64,000 bases of DNA from Schistosoma haematobium (taxonomy: Eukaryota; Platyhelminthes; Trematoda; Strigeidida; Schistosomatidae). Below, in pieces: positions 23,524 through 34,481 of this stretch. The translations under genes were made by a program, and so were the position numbers. The stretch is from the NCBI RefSeq assembly GCF_000699445.3, contig NC_067201.1, forward strand, positions 11,959,501 through 12,023,500, in the 5' to 3' direction. The notes below the pieces were generated by a model. The model ran no database searches. It saw only the letters and a list, made by a program, of their open reading frames with translations, and was not told where the DNA came from. The stretch's first letter is position 1. Each line of letters opens with the position of its first letter.

Positions 23524-24135
23524 GTGTTCGAAGATTTAGAGGATGTAAAATCCTTTACATATCTGGGTAGCATCATTGATGAGCATGGTGGATTTGATGA
23601 AGATGTGGAGGCACGGATCGGCAAAGCAAGAGCAGCATATCTACAATTGAAGAACATCTGGAACTCAGACCAACTGCCAACCAACATCAAAGTCAGGATT
23701 TTCAATATAAATGTCAAAACAGTTCTACTATATGGAGCTGAAACGTGGAGCAGTACTACAACCATCATCAAGAAAGTGCAAGTATTTATAAATAGTTGTC
23801 TACACAAAATACTTCGGATACGTTGGCCAGACACAGCAGCAACAACCTACTGCAGGAGAGAACAAACAAGATTCCATCGGAGGGAGAAATCAGGAAGAAG
23901 TGCTGGAAGTGGATAGGGCACACCATGAGGAAAGCATCCAACTGCATCACAACGTAAACCCTCACTTAGAATCCTCAAGGCCAAAATACAATAAGAAGAC
24001 CAAAGATATGGAGACAGACATGAAAAAAAGAACAACAATTGGATAGAACTAGAAATGAAAGCCCAGAACAGAGTGGATTGGAGAATGCTGGTCGGTAGCA
24101 TATACTCCATAGGGGGTAACAGGCTTAAGTAAGTG
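23524..24135 (+). mobile_element. RTE non-LTR retrotransposon, 3' part
   Basis: Residues encoded from 23524 include FEDLEDVKSFTYLGSIIDEH, then ARIGKARAAYLQLKNIWNS, VKTVLLYGAETWS and [11 protein letters not shown], the well-conserved C-terminal part of the RTE polymerase family. After 23900 the frame is lost. The end is GGGGGTAACAGGCTTAAGTA. The RT catalytic domain is absent through 5' truncation. Confidence 0.8.
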
Positions 24136-24794
24136 TGTTCAAAGATTTTCTCGTGATTATTATGATTTCATTTCTATATTTACCATGATATATTTTTTCT
24201 TTATATTTAAGAAATCGTCAGATGATAACGAAATATATATATATTTTTCTAGATCATTCATAGTTATCTAATATAATGAATAGTTATATAGATTGTATCT
24301 ATGTCTATATATACAAACTGATAATAAATGTTGTCTAAATATGCTGCGCAACCGCAGGACATTGAATCTTCTCTAATTACAAAAGATAACTTAAACTTAT
24401 TCATTGATAACATATTCTTATGTATAGAAAACTAGAAAAAAAGGAAGATACTACTGATATCTTGTGACTATTACATTTGGTATTATTACCAAAATGTTAT
24501 TTTAGATATTTTCAGACATTAACTAGTACGTATAGTTATAAACATTAGATAATAATAATATTAATGACAATAACTTGATTTCTTTCGTCTCTATGTCTGT
24601 ACATTGATAAAGAATAGCTTATGATTATGATTAATTCATAGAATAAAACATAATAAATGAATTGAATGAATTATAAAGAACTAAAGTTGTAATATTTCCT
24701 TGAAAAAGCTTGGACTAGATAATCAGATGAAACATTGAATTTACTTCAGATTCATTCGCTGAGATTTTACAAATACAATTCTCCCTCTTTAAAG

Positions 24795-24862
24795 TTGTAA
24801 TGGTGGCTAGCAGTGGAATATAGGACGCGAGTTTCGACCCATTTGGGACTCGTCAGCTGCGA
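24795..24862 (-). ncRNA. Sm-alpha hammerhead fragment, minus strand
   Basis: The minus strand reads CTGACGA-GTCC-CAAATG-GGTC-GAAAC, then TCGCGTC. The core bases are intact, stem II has one mismatch and stem I is incomplete. It abuts a plus-strand family A tail from about 24863. Confidence 0.55.
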
Positions 24863-25240
24863 ATAAGAGATTGATCGATTGCAATCCTAAAACAACAATG
24901 AGAAGGTACAAGCAAGCAATGCCAAGTGAGTTTAAAACTTCACCCGATTGCACAAGCAGGTGGCTATCAGGACTCAGTAGCTAAATGGATAACGTGATGG
25001 AGTTTGAAGCGAACGGTACTAGGTTCGAGTCTCAGAGTGAATATCATCTCTGAGATGTAGGTACATCTAGCCGACGATTCCCAAATAGGACGAAACGTGA
25101 ATCCTAGATTCCACTGCTAGTCACTAACAATAAGGTAATAACGAGACGATCCGCACAAGATGCACATATGCTAACAAGAGACTGATCAATCGCAGTATTA
25201 AACATCATTGGGAAGACTCAAACAAACAATAGAAAATCAA
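24863..25240 (+). mobile_element. Sm-alpha-like SINE (family A), tail-head-tail
   Basis: 24863-24935 is a unit tail (TTGATCGATTGCAATCC...), then TTTAAAACTTCACCCGATTG leads into the head with A box TAGCTAAATGG (24978-24988) and B box GGTTCGAGTCT (25022-25032). The ribozyme CCGACGA-TTCC-CAAATA-GGAC-GAAAC (25071-25096) has U4 changed. The tail runs on to ACAATAGAAAATC. The head-after-tail order matches a tandem dimer. Confidence 0.75.
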
Positions 25241-25406
25241 TCGATAATATTAATTAGTAAATCATATAAAGTTAATTTAATTCAACTATGAGTGAAAGAT
25301 ATGAATTCCAAAATTTTTTAAACTAATTGTTGACTTGTTTTGTGAATTTATGTTGAGACTAACAGACGAGTCCTAACGAAGTTATTTACATAATATATAA
25401 ATATTT

Positions 25407-25592
25407 TTTGATTGAGATCATGAACCGATTGATGTTAGACCACTACAATTGAAAACCTGGAAGCACTGGACGGCCGTTTCGTCCTATTGTGGGACTCCTC
25501 AGCAGTGCGCATCCACGATCCCTCTCGCGGGATTCGAACCCAGGGCCTTCGGTCTCGCGCGCGAACGCTTAATCAACTGGACCACTGAGCCG
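25407..25592 (-). mobile_element. Family B tRNA-head SINE (3' portion) with canonical hammerhead
   Basis: On the minus strand: GGCTCAGTGGTCCAGTTGAT head, CGAGACCGAAGG, then B box GGGTTCGAATCCCGCG (25547-25532), GATGCGCA, the ribozyme 25508-25463 and the tail ending in GGTTCATGATCTCAATC. The family's ~200-bp leader is missing. Confidence 0.8.
25463..25508 (-). ncRNA. Canonical type I hammerhead ribozyme (family B)
   Basis: Minus strand in order: GCACTG (stem I), CTGAGGA, GTCC, loop CACAATA, GGAC, GAA, palindromic ACGGCCGT (short stem III), C17, CAGTGC (stem I). Every core base is present, and stem I pairs over 6 bp and stem II over 4. Predicted cleavage is between 25469 and 25468. The ribozyme is identical to 36338-36383. 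A hammerhead would cut the SINE transcript into unit-length RNA. Cleavage itself is predicted, not seen. Confidence 0.85.
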
Positions 25593-25714
25593 ACCAAACT
25601 CGAGCTACCTCAAAGTACTATAGTTAAATTTTAGTTTTTTTAACATTTAATCAGTGTTAAGTGTGGCGTTCATGTACATACAAAATACACACATATTGTG
25701 GTTGTGCTAAGTTA

Positions 25715-25990
25715 ACTTTTCTGGAAACAGAATACCTTCAAACAAATCATTTGTATTATTATATTTGGTAGTTCATTATTAGTGGAGTCTAAAGTACATA
25801 TTCATGCTACTTAAAACCCATCAGCTAGATGTAACTGGATCATGGTGTATTGATGATGACATTGAGACATAAACTCAATACTTTTCGCTTTAAACACTTT
25901 AAGCGTTATTCACTCAGCTACATAGTCTATATAGTCGCTATCTTATACAACGGTTATGGAGGTATCAGTATATTCTGTAGTCACTGACCT
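25715..25990 (-). repeat. Third copy of a 276-bp segment of the inverted duplication
   Basis: Reverse complement of 22506-22781 and same orientation as 27860-28144, nearly identical. It is an old Sm-alpha-like unit: a GTAGCTGAGTGAATAACGC head and an ACATCTAGCTGATGGGTTTT ribozyme relic. The breaks fall exactly at AGGTCAGTGAC and CCAGAAAAGT, so this segment may move as a unit. Confidence 0.8.
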
Positions 25991-26129
25991 GTGGAAAATT
26001 CTGAAAGCTAGCTGAATTTAATAATTGAGTGGCTAATCATCTAATCAGAATAATATATTATTAGTCAAATTCTAGAAAGATCACTCAGTTGGTGACTATG
26101 AAATTTAAAGAATCTGCATAAACCAGTAA

Positions 26130-26885
26130 CTAACCATGTACTCGCCACTGACTAGTTTCGAGAGATAATTCCGAAGATCTAGTAAGAAGTCGTTGTTAGG
26201 TATGCAGAGGAATGTACCAATAATTATCGTGCTAAGTCGAATGGTGTCCTTGGACGTTAAATGGACATTTCCTATTGGCCGATGTTTATTTCACTTGTTA
26301 AATATTGTGTAAATGTTGTTTTCTATTTTATGGTACGATGTGGTTTGTTTGTTTGGTATATAAATAGAGTATGTCTGAAATACAATGATTCATAGCTCAG
26401 AGGCTGTGACTTGCGTTTTTGACTCAACTGGCTGGGACAGACAGCGAACCGGGACCAATCAGGGCACTAGGTCGTTCACTACGTGTTTCCCGTGTCCACT
26501 GTAATCGATCGATATAAACACTGCTTATCATAACCTGCAGTCCATCCGTTACAACAGTCGTGACCAGTGGAGTCAAGCCAATGTAAAGCATAAAGCAAGT
26601 TACTTACTAATTATATTAGAAAATGGTTGTATCGTATTACTAAATGAGTCGAACTAAACTGTAACCAATTGAGTCTTGACTCGTTGGTCTAGAGGTTAAG
26701 CATTCAGTCGCCAGATTGGAAGTCCTGGGTTTGAATCCTTGATAGGAAGGTCACAGCTGCTGCTTAGGAATCCCATACTAGGGCAAGGCAGTTGTTTAGT
26801 ATTTTCATGCTTGCAAAAGCTGTTTCACTTAGATCAATTAATGATATTAACTATGAAATCTAGGAACTCTCCACCACATGAATTT
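26130..26885 (+). mobile_element. Family B SINE interrupted by a solo LTR
   Basis: The SINE leader 26130-26193 (ACTAGTTTCGAGAGATAATT ... AGTAAGAAGTCGT) resumes at 26557 (GTCGTGACCAGTGGAGTC). The head GACTCGTTGGTCTAGAGGTT, B box GGGTTTGAATCC (about 26727-26738) and ribozyme relic GCTGCTTAGGAATCCC follow. The GAAAC half is lost (GGGCAAGGC). Confidence 0.7.
26194..26556 (+). mobile_element. Solo LTR (363 bp) with GTCGT target duplication
   Basis: Begins TGTTAGG and ends TTACAACA (TG...CA). The flanks 26189-26193 and 26557-26561 are both GTCGT. Inside is a TATA-like TATATAAATAGAG at about 26359, as in the other solo LTRs of the window, with which it shares TTTTCTATTTTATGGT. It is a related but distinct subfamily, nested inside a family B SINE. 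Confidence 0.85.
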
Positions 26886-27296
26886 AATATTACTGTCAGT
26901 TGTATTTATAAACGAATACTTGTAAGTGATAAACACTATACTCCAAATATTTTTATTCACATTTAATAATATTATGTATCTAAATCCTCCTATGAAAATA
27001 ATGCTTCTTCATGTGGTTGATTCAAGTCTAGAGATTTATAAATATACCCATTTAAATCTGATAGATATTAGCCTGGCTGACTTAATACGAATGTCTTCCA
27101 TGAGAATGTGGCTACTTTAAAATTGTTAAGAAAACCCCATTTTAAAAAGGTTAAATATCATGTAAGTTATACTTACACAATATCATAAATAAAGAACCAG
27201 ACTTTGTATTGCTTGAAATGGATTACCAACAAGATATTCCCAATCAATATATATATATCAGAAGGGTTTCTGTGGATGTTGTAGTAATTTTGATGG

Positions 27297-28356
27297 TTGA
27301 GATCATTAGTTAATTGAAGCTAGATCACCATGGAAAACCTGCAAGCACTGGGTGGCTGTTCCTTCCTATTGTGGAACTCTTCACTAGTGCTCAACCATGA
27401 CCCCACTTACCGCGGTATTTGAACACAGGACTTATCAATCTCCTGCGCAAACCCTAAACCTATAGACCACTGAGCCAACCGGCATTCAACGGTTTTAATG
27501 TCTAACTTCAACCAATCCACGAAATTGAGCGACGCATCCACCATTGTCTTCAGTGAGTTAGTATCTCACAACAGACCCAGTTGAACTCCACTGATCACTG
27601 CTTCTCACTAGGACTCCAGGAAATACCTCTTGAAATCAGTCACTAGTGAGCATATGTTGATTAGTATCAGAAGGGGTTTTGTGGAGATTGTAGTAATTTC
27701 AATAGTTGAGATCATGAGTTAATTAAAGTTAGAGGAGTCCTACAATAGGACGAAACGACCTTTCAATGCTTCCAAATTTTCCATGGTGGTCTACCTTCAA
27801 TTGACTCATGATCTCAACTAATGAATTTACCACAACCTCCACAAAACCTCTTCTATTATTATAATTGTTACTTTTCTGGAAACAGAATACCTTCAAACAA
27901 ATCATTTGTATTATTATATTTGGTAGTTCATTATTAGTGGAGTCTAAAGTACATATTCATGCTACTTAAAACCCATCAGCTAGATGTAACTGGATCATGG
28001 TGTATTGATGATGACATTGAGACATAAACTCAATACTTTTCGCTTTAAACACTTTAAGCGTTATTCACTCAGCTACATAGTCTATATAGTCGCTATCTTA
28101 TACAACGGTTATGGAGGTATCAGTATATTCTGTAGTCACTGACCTATTGAAATTACTATAATTTCCAGAAAATCTCTTCTATTATTACAACTGTTGCCAA
28201 GTAATTATACACTAATAAAAAGCAAATCAAGGGAGATATTATTCATTATTGTTTAAAGCCTGTACAAGCTGATAAATGACTTAAATGGCTTATTATTAAT
28301 CAGTAACGTTTGCATAATTATTCAATATTCTTTACATATTAAAGCATTTGTATACT
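27297..28356 (-). repeat. Right arm of the ~1.06-kb inverted duplication
   Basis: Reverse complement of 22295-23357, and so holds the minus-strand family B SINE (27297-27675), SINE tails and the decayed Sm-alpha unit. The arms are 3.9 kb apart, and the arm ends lie in SINE sequence on both sides. Confidence 0.9.
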
Positions 28357-28359
28357 GAA

Positions 28360-28885
28360 CTCCACTGGTCACTACTTCTCACTAGAACTTCAGGAAATAC
28401 CTGTTGAAACCATTCACTAGTTAGCATATGTTGTTTAGTACTAGAAGGGTTTTTGTGGATATTGTAGTAATTTGAATAGCTGACCTCATGAGTATATATA
28501 TATACAGTAAACAGAAAGTCAGCGATATAAACTATTCATAAGGAACTAATATTGAACATAGATTAACTTAATAATATTTTAATAGAAAAATTATTAAATA
28601 AAACTTCAAAATCGATATTTTTATATATAAACATCTTATTCTAATCAACTAATTGTAGTTATTTCAACTATTAAATAAAATGGTTATGAATTTGACCATT
28701 GAAATTTATATCTAAAAAAAAAACAAAAACAAAAAAAAACCCAGCAAAATTGTCTGTTCATTTAAATTAAATTATATCATACCTATCACTTGATAATTTA
28801 AGTAATAAGTTGAAATATTCATTATCAAATGGATATTATTAATTAATCTTTAAAATGGAATAAAGTTTGAAAAAGAAATACATTT
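28360..28885. other. Family B SINE leader scrap, then AT-rich sequence
   Basis: 28360-28500 still shows a minus-strand family B leader and tail (ACTCCACTGGTCACTACTTC, AGAAGGGTTTTTGTGG). The rest is AT-rich with no gene. Confidence 0.45.
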
Positions 28886-28886
28886 T

Positions 28887-28937
28887 CCACCACCACCACC
28901 ACCACCACCACCACCACCATCACGATCATCACCACCC
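28887..28937. repeat. (CCA)n microsatellite
   Basis: About eleven CCA/CAC units followed by imperfect ones. No coding frame was recognised around it. Confidence 0.9.
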
Positions 28938-29430
28938 ACCCCTCTCCTAGATATTCATTTAAAATAAATAATTTGTTTATCAATAAAATCATATATAAAT
29001 ATACATAAAATATTTTTCCTCTTTCTAATAGTCACGATAAGTTTTCCTGTTTGTCTGATTGGCTTGTTTGTTTGTTTATTTTTTGGTAACCTGAACAAAA
29101 TTTTAAACCAACCAAAGAAAGTACCAATTTAATTTGATTATAATGAAAACTCAACCATCATTTAATCAGTCTAAAATAGCAATAATAATAATAATATTAA
29201 TAATAAATTCATTTCTTATTTGTTTAATGTTGTTTTGTTATTCATTTGTAAATGGATCATAAATTGCATTGCATAGAGATTAAAATTACTTTATATCATA
29301 ATACATAAATAAATAAAATGAGAACAGGTTTTATAACGTGTGATAAGTTTAGTCTCATTGTTTGTAGTTTATGTTATATTTCGACAAGAATTATGAATGG
29401 TAACACTTGAGAACTAATTAGGAACTAATA

Positions 29431-29433
<3 letters not shown>

Positions 29434-29475
<42 letters not shown>
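29434..29475. repeat. (AT)n microsatellite
   Basis: Pure AT dinucleotide run of about 42 bases just upstream of an RTE fragment. Confidence 0.95.
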
Positions 29476-29482
<7 letters not shown>

Positions 29483-29494
29483 AATTGATAATTA

Positions 29495-29794
29495 ATTAAA
29501 TTGTGGGAGAGAGAGAATAAACAAGATTTTAGTAAAGGAAAAAATCAGGAAGAAGTGCTGAAAGTGGATAGGATATATATTGAGGAAATCATTCAACTGC
29601 GTCATAAGTCAAGCTCTCATTGGAAATGGTCAAGGTCAACGGAGGAGAGGAAGACCAAAGAACAGATTACACCGATAAATGGAGACAGACATGAGAAGAA
29701 TGAACAACAATGGAACAGAATTAGAAAGGAAGGCTCAGGACGTAGGGGGTTGGAGAATTCTGGTCGGAGACCTATGTTCCATTGAGAGTAACGG

Positions 29795-29867
<73 letters not shown>
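29495..29867 (+). mobile_element. RTE 3' end with expanded (GTAA)n tail
   Basis: Starts inside WERENKQDFSKGKNQEEVL (an RTE frame variant) and ends in ~70 bases of pure GTAA repeats (29798-29867), the longest tail in the window. It joins an LTR-derived sequence directly at AGTATATAACTAAACC. RTE tails are made of short tandem repeats, so the expansion is in line with the family. Confidence 0.75.
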
Positions 29868-29869
29868 TA

Positions 29870-30273
29870 TAACTAAACCATACATATTCATGTTCATCTT
29901 GTTATAAGCTTTACTTTGACCCATGGACAATTATTATACAATTTAACATTCTTCAGTTATACCCAGTTTATTAATTGGTGTCTCTCACATTCACAATCAC
30001 TTTTGGCTAGATATTGTACCAATGTTATTTTCTATTTTATGGTTCGATATGGTCTGTTTAGTTTTTATATAGACCCAGTATGTTTAAAATAAATAATTTA
30101 TATCACGGAGACTGAGATTGGTGTTCTGAACTTAACCGGCAGAAGGAACGGTAGGAGTCTAGACTGCACGTACGAATTTACGCGTCATTGGTCAGGTCGA
30201 TAAATCATTGTTCTCTAATTGGTGGTATCTTTATGTTATATATTAATAGGACCTAAGGCCACAAGTTATAACA
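29870..30273 (+). mobile_element. 5'-truncated solo LTR
   Basis: Collinear with the LTRs at 51173, 54727 and 59771 from TAACTAAACCATACATATTC to the terminal ACAAGTTATAACA. It contains the TTTTCTATTTTATGGTTCGA and CAGTATGTTT blocks. The 5' end is replaced by the RTE (GTAA)n tail. Confidence 0.75.
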
Positions 30274-30444
30274 GTTTAGTTATTGATACCTTTGAAAAAT
30301 CGAAGAAAAGTTTTTAAATTATTCAATCAATCACTTAATTACGTTTAATGTTGAATGTGGATGTATCACATGTATGTAGAGGTGTATGTGTGTATACAGT
30401 GTTGTGAGTCCTTGGCTAGAACGGAAAGAATGTAGGGTGCTTCT

Positions 30445-30660
30445 TGGATTGGTTACACGCTTGGAGGTATTCAATAGGACGCATCGTTTAGCCTGGGTTT
30501 TATGCTATTTGACACTCATCAGGAAGGTATACCTGTTTTCTTGAAGGGACGGATGTTCTCTCTCAGATTTGAATTGAAGTCATACTGATCTCCTGTAAGA
30601 TTGATATATTCACAACTGACTAGTCACCGGATAGTGACTTATGTCATGTTTGTCTAATCC
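30445..30660 (-). mobile_element. Family C SINE with decayed hammerhead
   Basis: The minus strand shows CCTGATGAGTGTCAAATAGC and ATAAAACCCAGGC, corresponding to the family C core with GAAAC changed to TAAAAC. The upstream head is diverged but keeps the CACTATCCGGTGACTAG context. Confidence 0.55.
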
Positions 30661-31439
30661 ATTACTACTAGTCGAATCCCATCGATTGTGTTACGGTGAA
30701 GTTATTAGCCTAAATAACTCATCAATGCGTACACTGTGTTTAAATCTGAAGTGGCTAAAGGAAAACGTGATCTACAGAATTCAATCTAGACTTACAGGGT
30801 CAGATAAACATGGCTAAGTAATCAAATAATCCTTTCCTGACTTTCAACATTTCACTAGTTAAGGTTAGTTTGTACCGAAAATCTGTCTATTATTTCTTAG
30901 GTTTGTTTATTAGTTTAATTGGTCTATATGGGAAATTTTTATACAACATTTCTCTTGTCCTAAAGTTACAACATTAGCTGTTTACTTTATTCTTTGAGTT
31001 AATATTAAGTCAAAAGTTAGTCTCTTTCACAAACATATGAACATAGGGAGATTAACAGTACTGACCATGCTACACATATGATCTAGAAGCGAACGGTATG
31101 AAAGAAATTTCTTTATTTTTTTATTGCCAATCAATGGAATTTATTATCAGTTTTTGAAGAATATGGATTTACCAGAGTCTATAGATCTATAGCCTATTCA
31201 TCTTAAAATCATTAAAACAGATTGATAACTTTTCTAAACGAAATATATTCTAAACATATTTATGTTTGTGATGTAATATTTTCTAATCGCTAAAATGACA
31301 TTGCTATTCTGGACATATGACATAAGTACAAGTTTGAGTCAAACTGTCCAGACTAGAAAATGCTTTAACCTAAGCTTTAAAGCTTCTGTATCATTTTAAA
31401 GTCAATAACATTATCTCGATTTTAGGATCTACAGTCTCA

Positions 31440-31830
31440 CATTGGAACCTAGTCTGTACACTATTAAACTGAAATCCAGTGGTGTACATGTCTAATTTCA
31501 ATCACTCCGCAATATTGTGTAATCACTTTCCATTACATGCGGTGAATATCTTATATCTAACATGGTATAACTCCAATGTTCACGACTTCATAACGAAACT
31601 TGAGAAACAGGATCATGAAACTAGACACTAGGGTGCGTATGATTATTATTAGTATACGGGTTTTATGGAAATTTAATAAATTTCATGGTCTGATTGTTTT
31701 GTTCCTCGATCAGATCGTTGATAAGCACCAATGAGGAATCCCATACTAGAACGAAGCTATCTTGATATTGTTAAACTACATCCCTATTCTTAAAATTATG
31801 GGGTTTTGGAGATTATCTAAATTAAAACTT
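31440..31830. mobile_element. Two decayed family B SINE fragments
   Basis: 31440-31620 is a minus-strand leader (ATCCAGTGGTGTACATGTCT ... GTTCACGACTTCATAACG). 31700-31800 is a plus-strand ribozyme end (CACCAATGAGGAATCCCATA, then AGAACGAAGC). Both are strongly mutated. Confidence 0.4.
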
Positions 31831-32142
31831 AGGTTACAAACTGACTCTAGGTAGATAAACACATTATACCAAGACTTTTTCAATAGTGGCGATCCAAACC
31901 ATCACACTGAATCATACATCCGAACTGAGTTATTACTGAGTTGTAATGCATCAGTCTATAGATTCCTACCTTTACTCTGTTCGTGATACAAATGAATAAT
32001 CATTTAGTTTTATCAGCAATATTTTTATAGGTATACACTTTCAAGAAGTACCTAATAGGACGAAACAGTTATTCAATCTTTCCTAAATTTTTTTCAATAT
32101 TTGAAAATTTACAACAAAACATTTAAACAAGATAAAAGTACA

Positions 32143-32425
32143 CTTGGTATTGTTTGGCTTGTACCTTCCCATTGACGTTTAGACCGCTATTGATCAGTCT
32201 GTTATTGGCATATGTGCATACTGTGCGTATGCCTCAATAATGCCTTAATTCACAAGCTTTTTGTAAGCAATGATGGATAGTGGTTAGCAGTGGAATCCAG
32301 GACGCGCGTTTTGTCCTATTTGGGACTCGTCAGTTGGATGTACCTGCACCTCAGAGAGTTGATGTTCACCCTGGGACTCGAACACAGTACCACTCGCTTC
32401 AAACACCATCAACCCTGAGATGCAG
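32143..32425 (-). mobile_element. Sm-alpha-like SINE (family A), minus strand, ribozyme G12 lost
   Basis: The tail begins CACTTGGTATTGTTTGGCTT on the plus strand. On the minus strand the B box GTGTTCGAGTCC is followed by CATCCAA, CTGACGA, GTCC, CAAATA, GGAC and AAAAC. The GAAA core has become AAAA, which should abolish cleavage. The 5' head is cut at the junction with the plus-strand copy. Confidence 0.7.
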
Positions 32426-32512
32426 GTGCATCCAGCTGACGAGTCCCAAATAGGACGAAACGCGCGTCCTGAATCCCACTGCTAGCTACTATCCATCATT
32501 GCTTACAAGATA
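32413..32512 (+). mobile_element. Sm-alpha-like SINE fragment, plus strand, ribozyme kept
   Basis: Begins at ACCCTGAGATGCAGGTGCAT without a head and ends at TATCCATCATTGCTTACAAG. It is placed head to head with the minus-strand copy, forming an imperfect inverted repeat. Confidence 0.7.
32430..32475 (+). ncRNA. Sm-alpha-type hammerhead ribozyme, core intact
   Basis: CTGACGA (32436-32442), GTCC/GGAC stem II (32443-32446 with 32453-32456), GAAA (32457-32460), ACGCGCGT short stem III, C17 at 32468. Stem I ATCCAG pairs with CTGAAT with one mismatch; an outer GCAG/CTGC can extend it. Matches the known Sm-alpha hammerhead design. Confidence 0.75.
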
Positions 32513-33094
32513 AAAGTAGTTGAGTTGCTATTACTATTCTTGACTGGTAAGATGAGATAACATGTGAACATATTTTTCCTAAAATAAATGGAGTTTTACC
32601 AAAAGAACAATAACTAAGTCTCTCGTGAATACCATTGTATATTTTATATTCCAAACAACGTAAAAATATCATGAAATTACTTTGTTGTAAAAAAAGCGCT
32701 CATGTTATCTAAAAATAAAAGTCACTATAATCTTAGGTTTGAACGAATCAACATTTTAGTTCACATTACACAATGATCTTGAAGAGCCACCGAAAAAACC
32801 AAAAATTATTGAATCACTGTTACATCCCTGTGTGTAATTCCTGACTGTTTGCTAAAACATTTTGATCGTAACGGACATTGTTCTAACTATTAATCAAAAT
32901 TACCTTTTTAGATTTAAGTTAATTATTGCTGTTCGTAGAAAATCAATGTACCTTCGACAATGAACATGTAAATATGTTACATATTTACAGGAATTATAGT
33001 GTGGCATTTTAATTGATTGACTGTAATCTGATGTTCATTTTTTGGATCTAAGTAAAGTTAATTGTCGATATTCTTGAAAATAATCTAGTGCTAG

Positions 33095-33260
33095 CTGTTG
33101 GAAGTAGCCGGGAGGAAACCCGTAATTTACGTCTTGTTCTAATTAGCACTCTTTGCTAAAGTATACCTGTAGCGATGAGGGCAGTGGGGCTCCCAAGATG
33201 GATTCAACTCTCATCCACTAGGTTTCACAATCTACAACTTTGTCGCTCAGCTCTTAGTGT
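33095..33260 (-). mobile_element. Family C SINE, decayed
   Basis: The minus strand retains GGTATACTTTAGCAAAGAGT, then GCTAATTAGAACAAGACG and ACGGGTTTCCTCCCGGCTAC, recognisable against the family C copy at 42095-42335. Neither ribozyme core half is intact. A 20-base inverted repeat follows at about 33263-33320. Confidence 0.45.
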
Positions 33261-34029
33261 CCGTTGATATGTTAAGCTTACAAAACTTATTCTAGCTGTG
33301 TGAGCTTAACATATCAAAGGACACTACAAGATACTTGAGTCAGTACAGGCCTCTTATAAGACTGAGAGATCAACAACTAGTTAGTTACATTAGTGACTCC
33401 TCAACGGTGTAAATCATCAGTGTAAATCATCTATTGAGTGAAATAAATGATTATAATTGAATTTAATTTTTTTAAGGAGTGTAATTCGTGAGGATTGTTC
33501 TCATATCAAATGAACGATCAGTGAAAAAGCGAGAAGTATTGAATAACTTGATTTAAAATAGTGTCCATTGATGATCTTCATACTGTAATGCATCTGAGAA
33601 TGTTAGTTTTCACTGAGGGTATGATAGGTAAGTCAACTATCAGTGGCAGTCTACATAATCACAACGATCGATGGAATTAACAAGATGAGTACTAGGTAGA
33701 ATCAAAATGATTATAATTATAAAGTTTATGAGAAAGATCAAACATTGAGAATATGGTTTGAGAGAAGACGAAATGAAAAGATATTTTAAGGAGATATTAG
33801 AACTTAATATTAAGAATCTGACAAACGAATATGTATGTGCCACTATAACTGATTTGGAGCATTGACGATCAATGTCTCCAACCACTGGTCATCACACTAA
33901 CTTCAACCAGGCAGTCTATACTAATCAACATGTAACAAATCAATTGTCAGTAATATCATGAACGGATGACGTCTTGGTTTATGTCATCCCCTAGTATCCC
34001 TTTGTTCTGACACTTATTCAATATAAAGG

Positions 34030-34345
34030 TCATTTTCAATTTATAGTTATTTAAATATAATTGTGGTGAGTGCTACTTATATTGATATATGTAGTTTATG
34101 ACGCGAGTTAGGAATGTAATGTCTGGCAGCAGAAGATGGGGAAGATCAAGAAAGGAAGAGCGGGAATAGAAAGCAATTAGTATGGAATTGCAAGAACAAC
34201 CAAGTTCGAGACAATTATTGAACATTTTGCAAATTAAGTATAATAGTATGGTTTTTCTATTTTAGCAAGTAACTCTGTAATTTTGTACTAAATATATTCG
34301 GTTGTACTCACCTGTGTTCTCCTTCACTACATAATTACTAGTCAC
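34030..34345 (+). repeat. Dispersed repeat D, copy 2
   Basis: Collinear with 19632-19935, including the MSGSRRWGRSRKEERE-coding stretch (34119-34167) closed by a stop. Faces copy 3 at 35530-35800 across the RTE insertion. Confidence 0.6.
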
Positions 34346-34481
34346 TGGTGTAAGACATTGTACAAAGGGTATTATTTTCCCGTAATATATATTCTTCACA
34401 GACCAAGTTTATCCCTCTTGGTTTCCTTAATAGTGAGGCTAAGTCAAAGGTAATAAAAGCACAGTATTAAGAAGTAACTAT

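Noticed and set aside
22295..28356. Paired regular repeats considered as a CRISPR-like or satellite array
   Set aside because: The copies are SINE units of unequal spacing in both orientations, with no uniform spacers, and the setting is eukaryotic.
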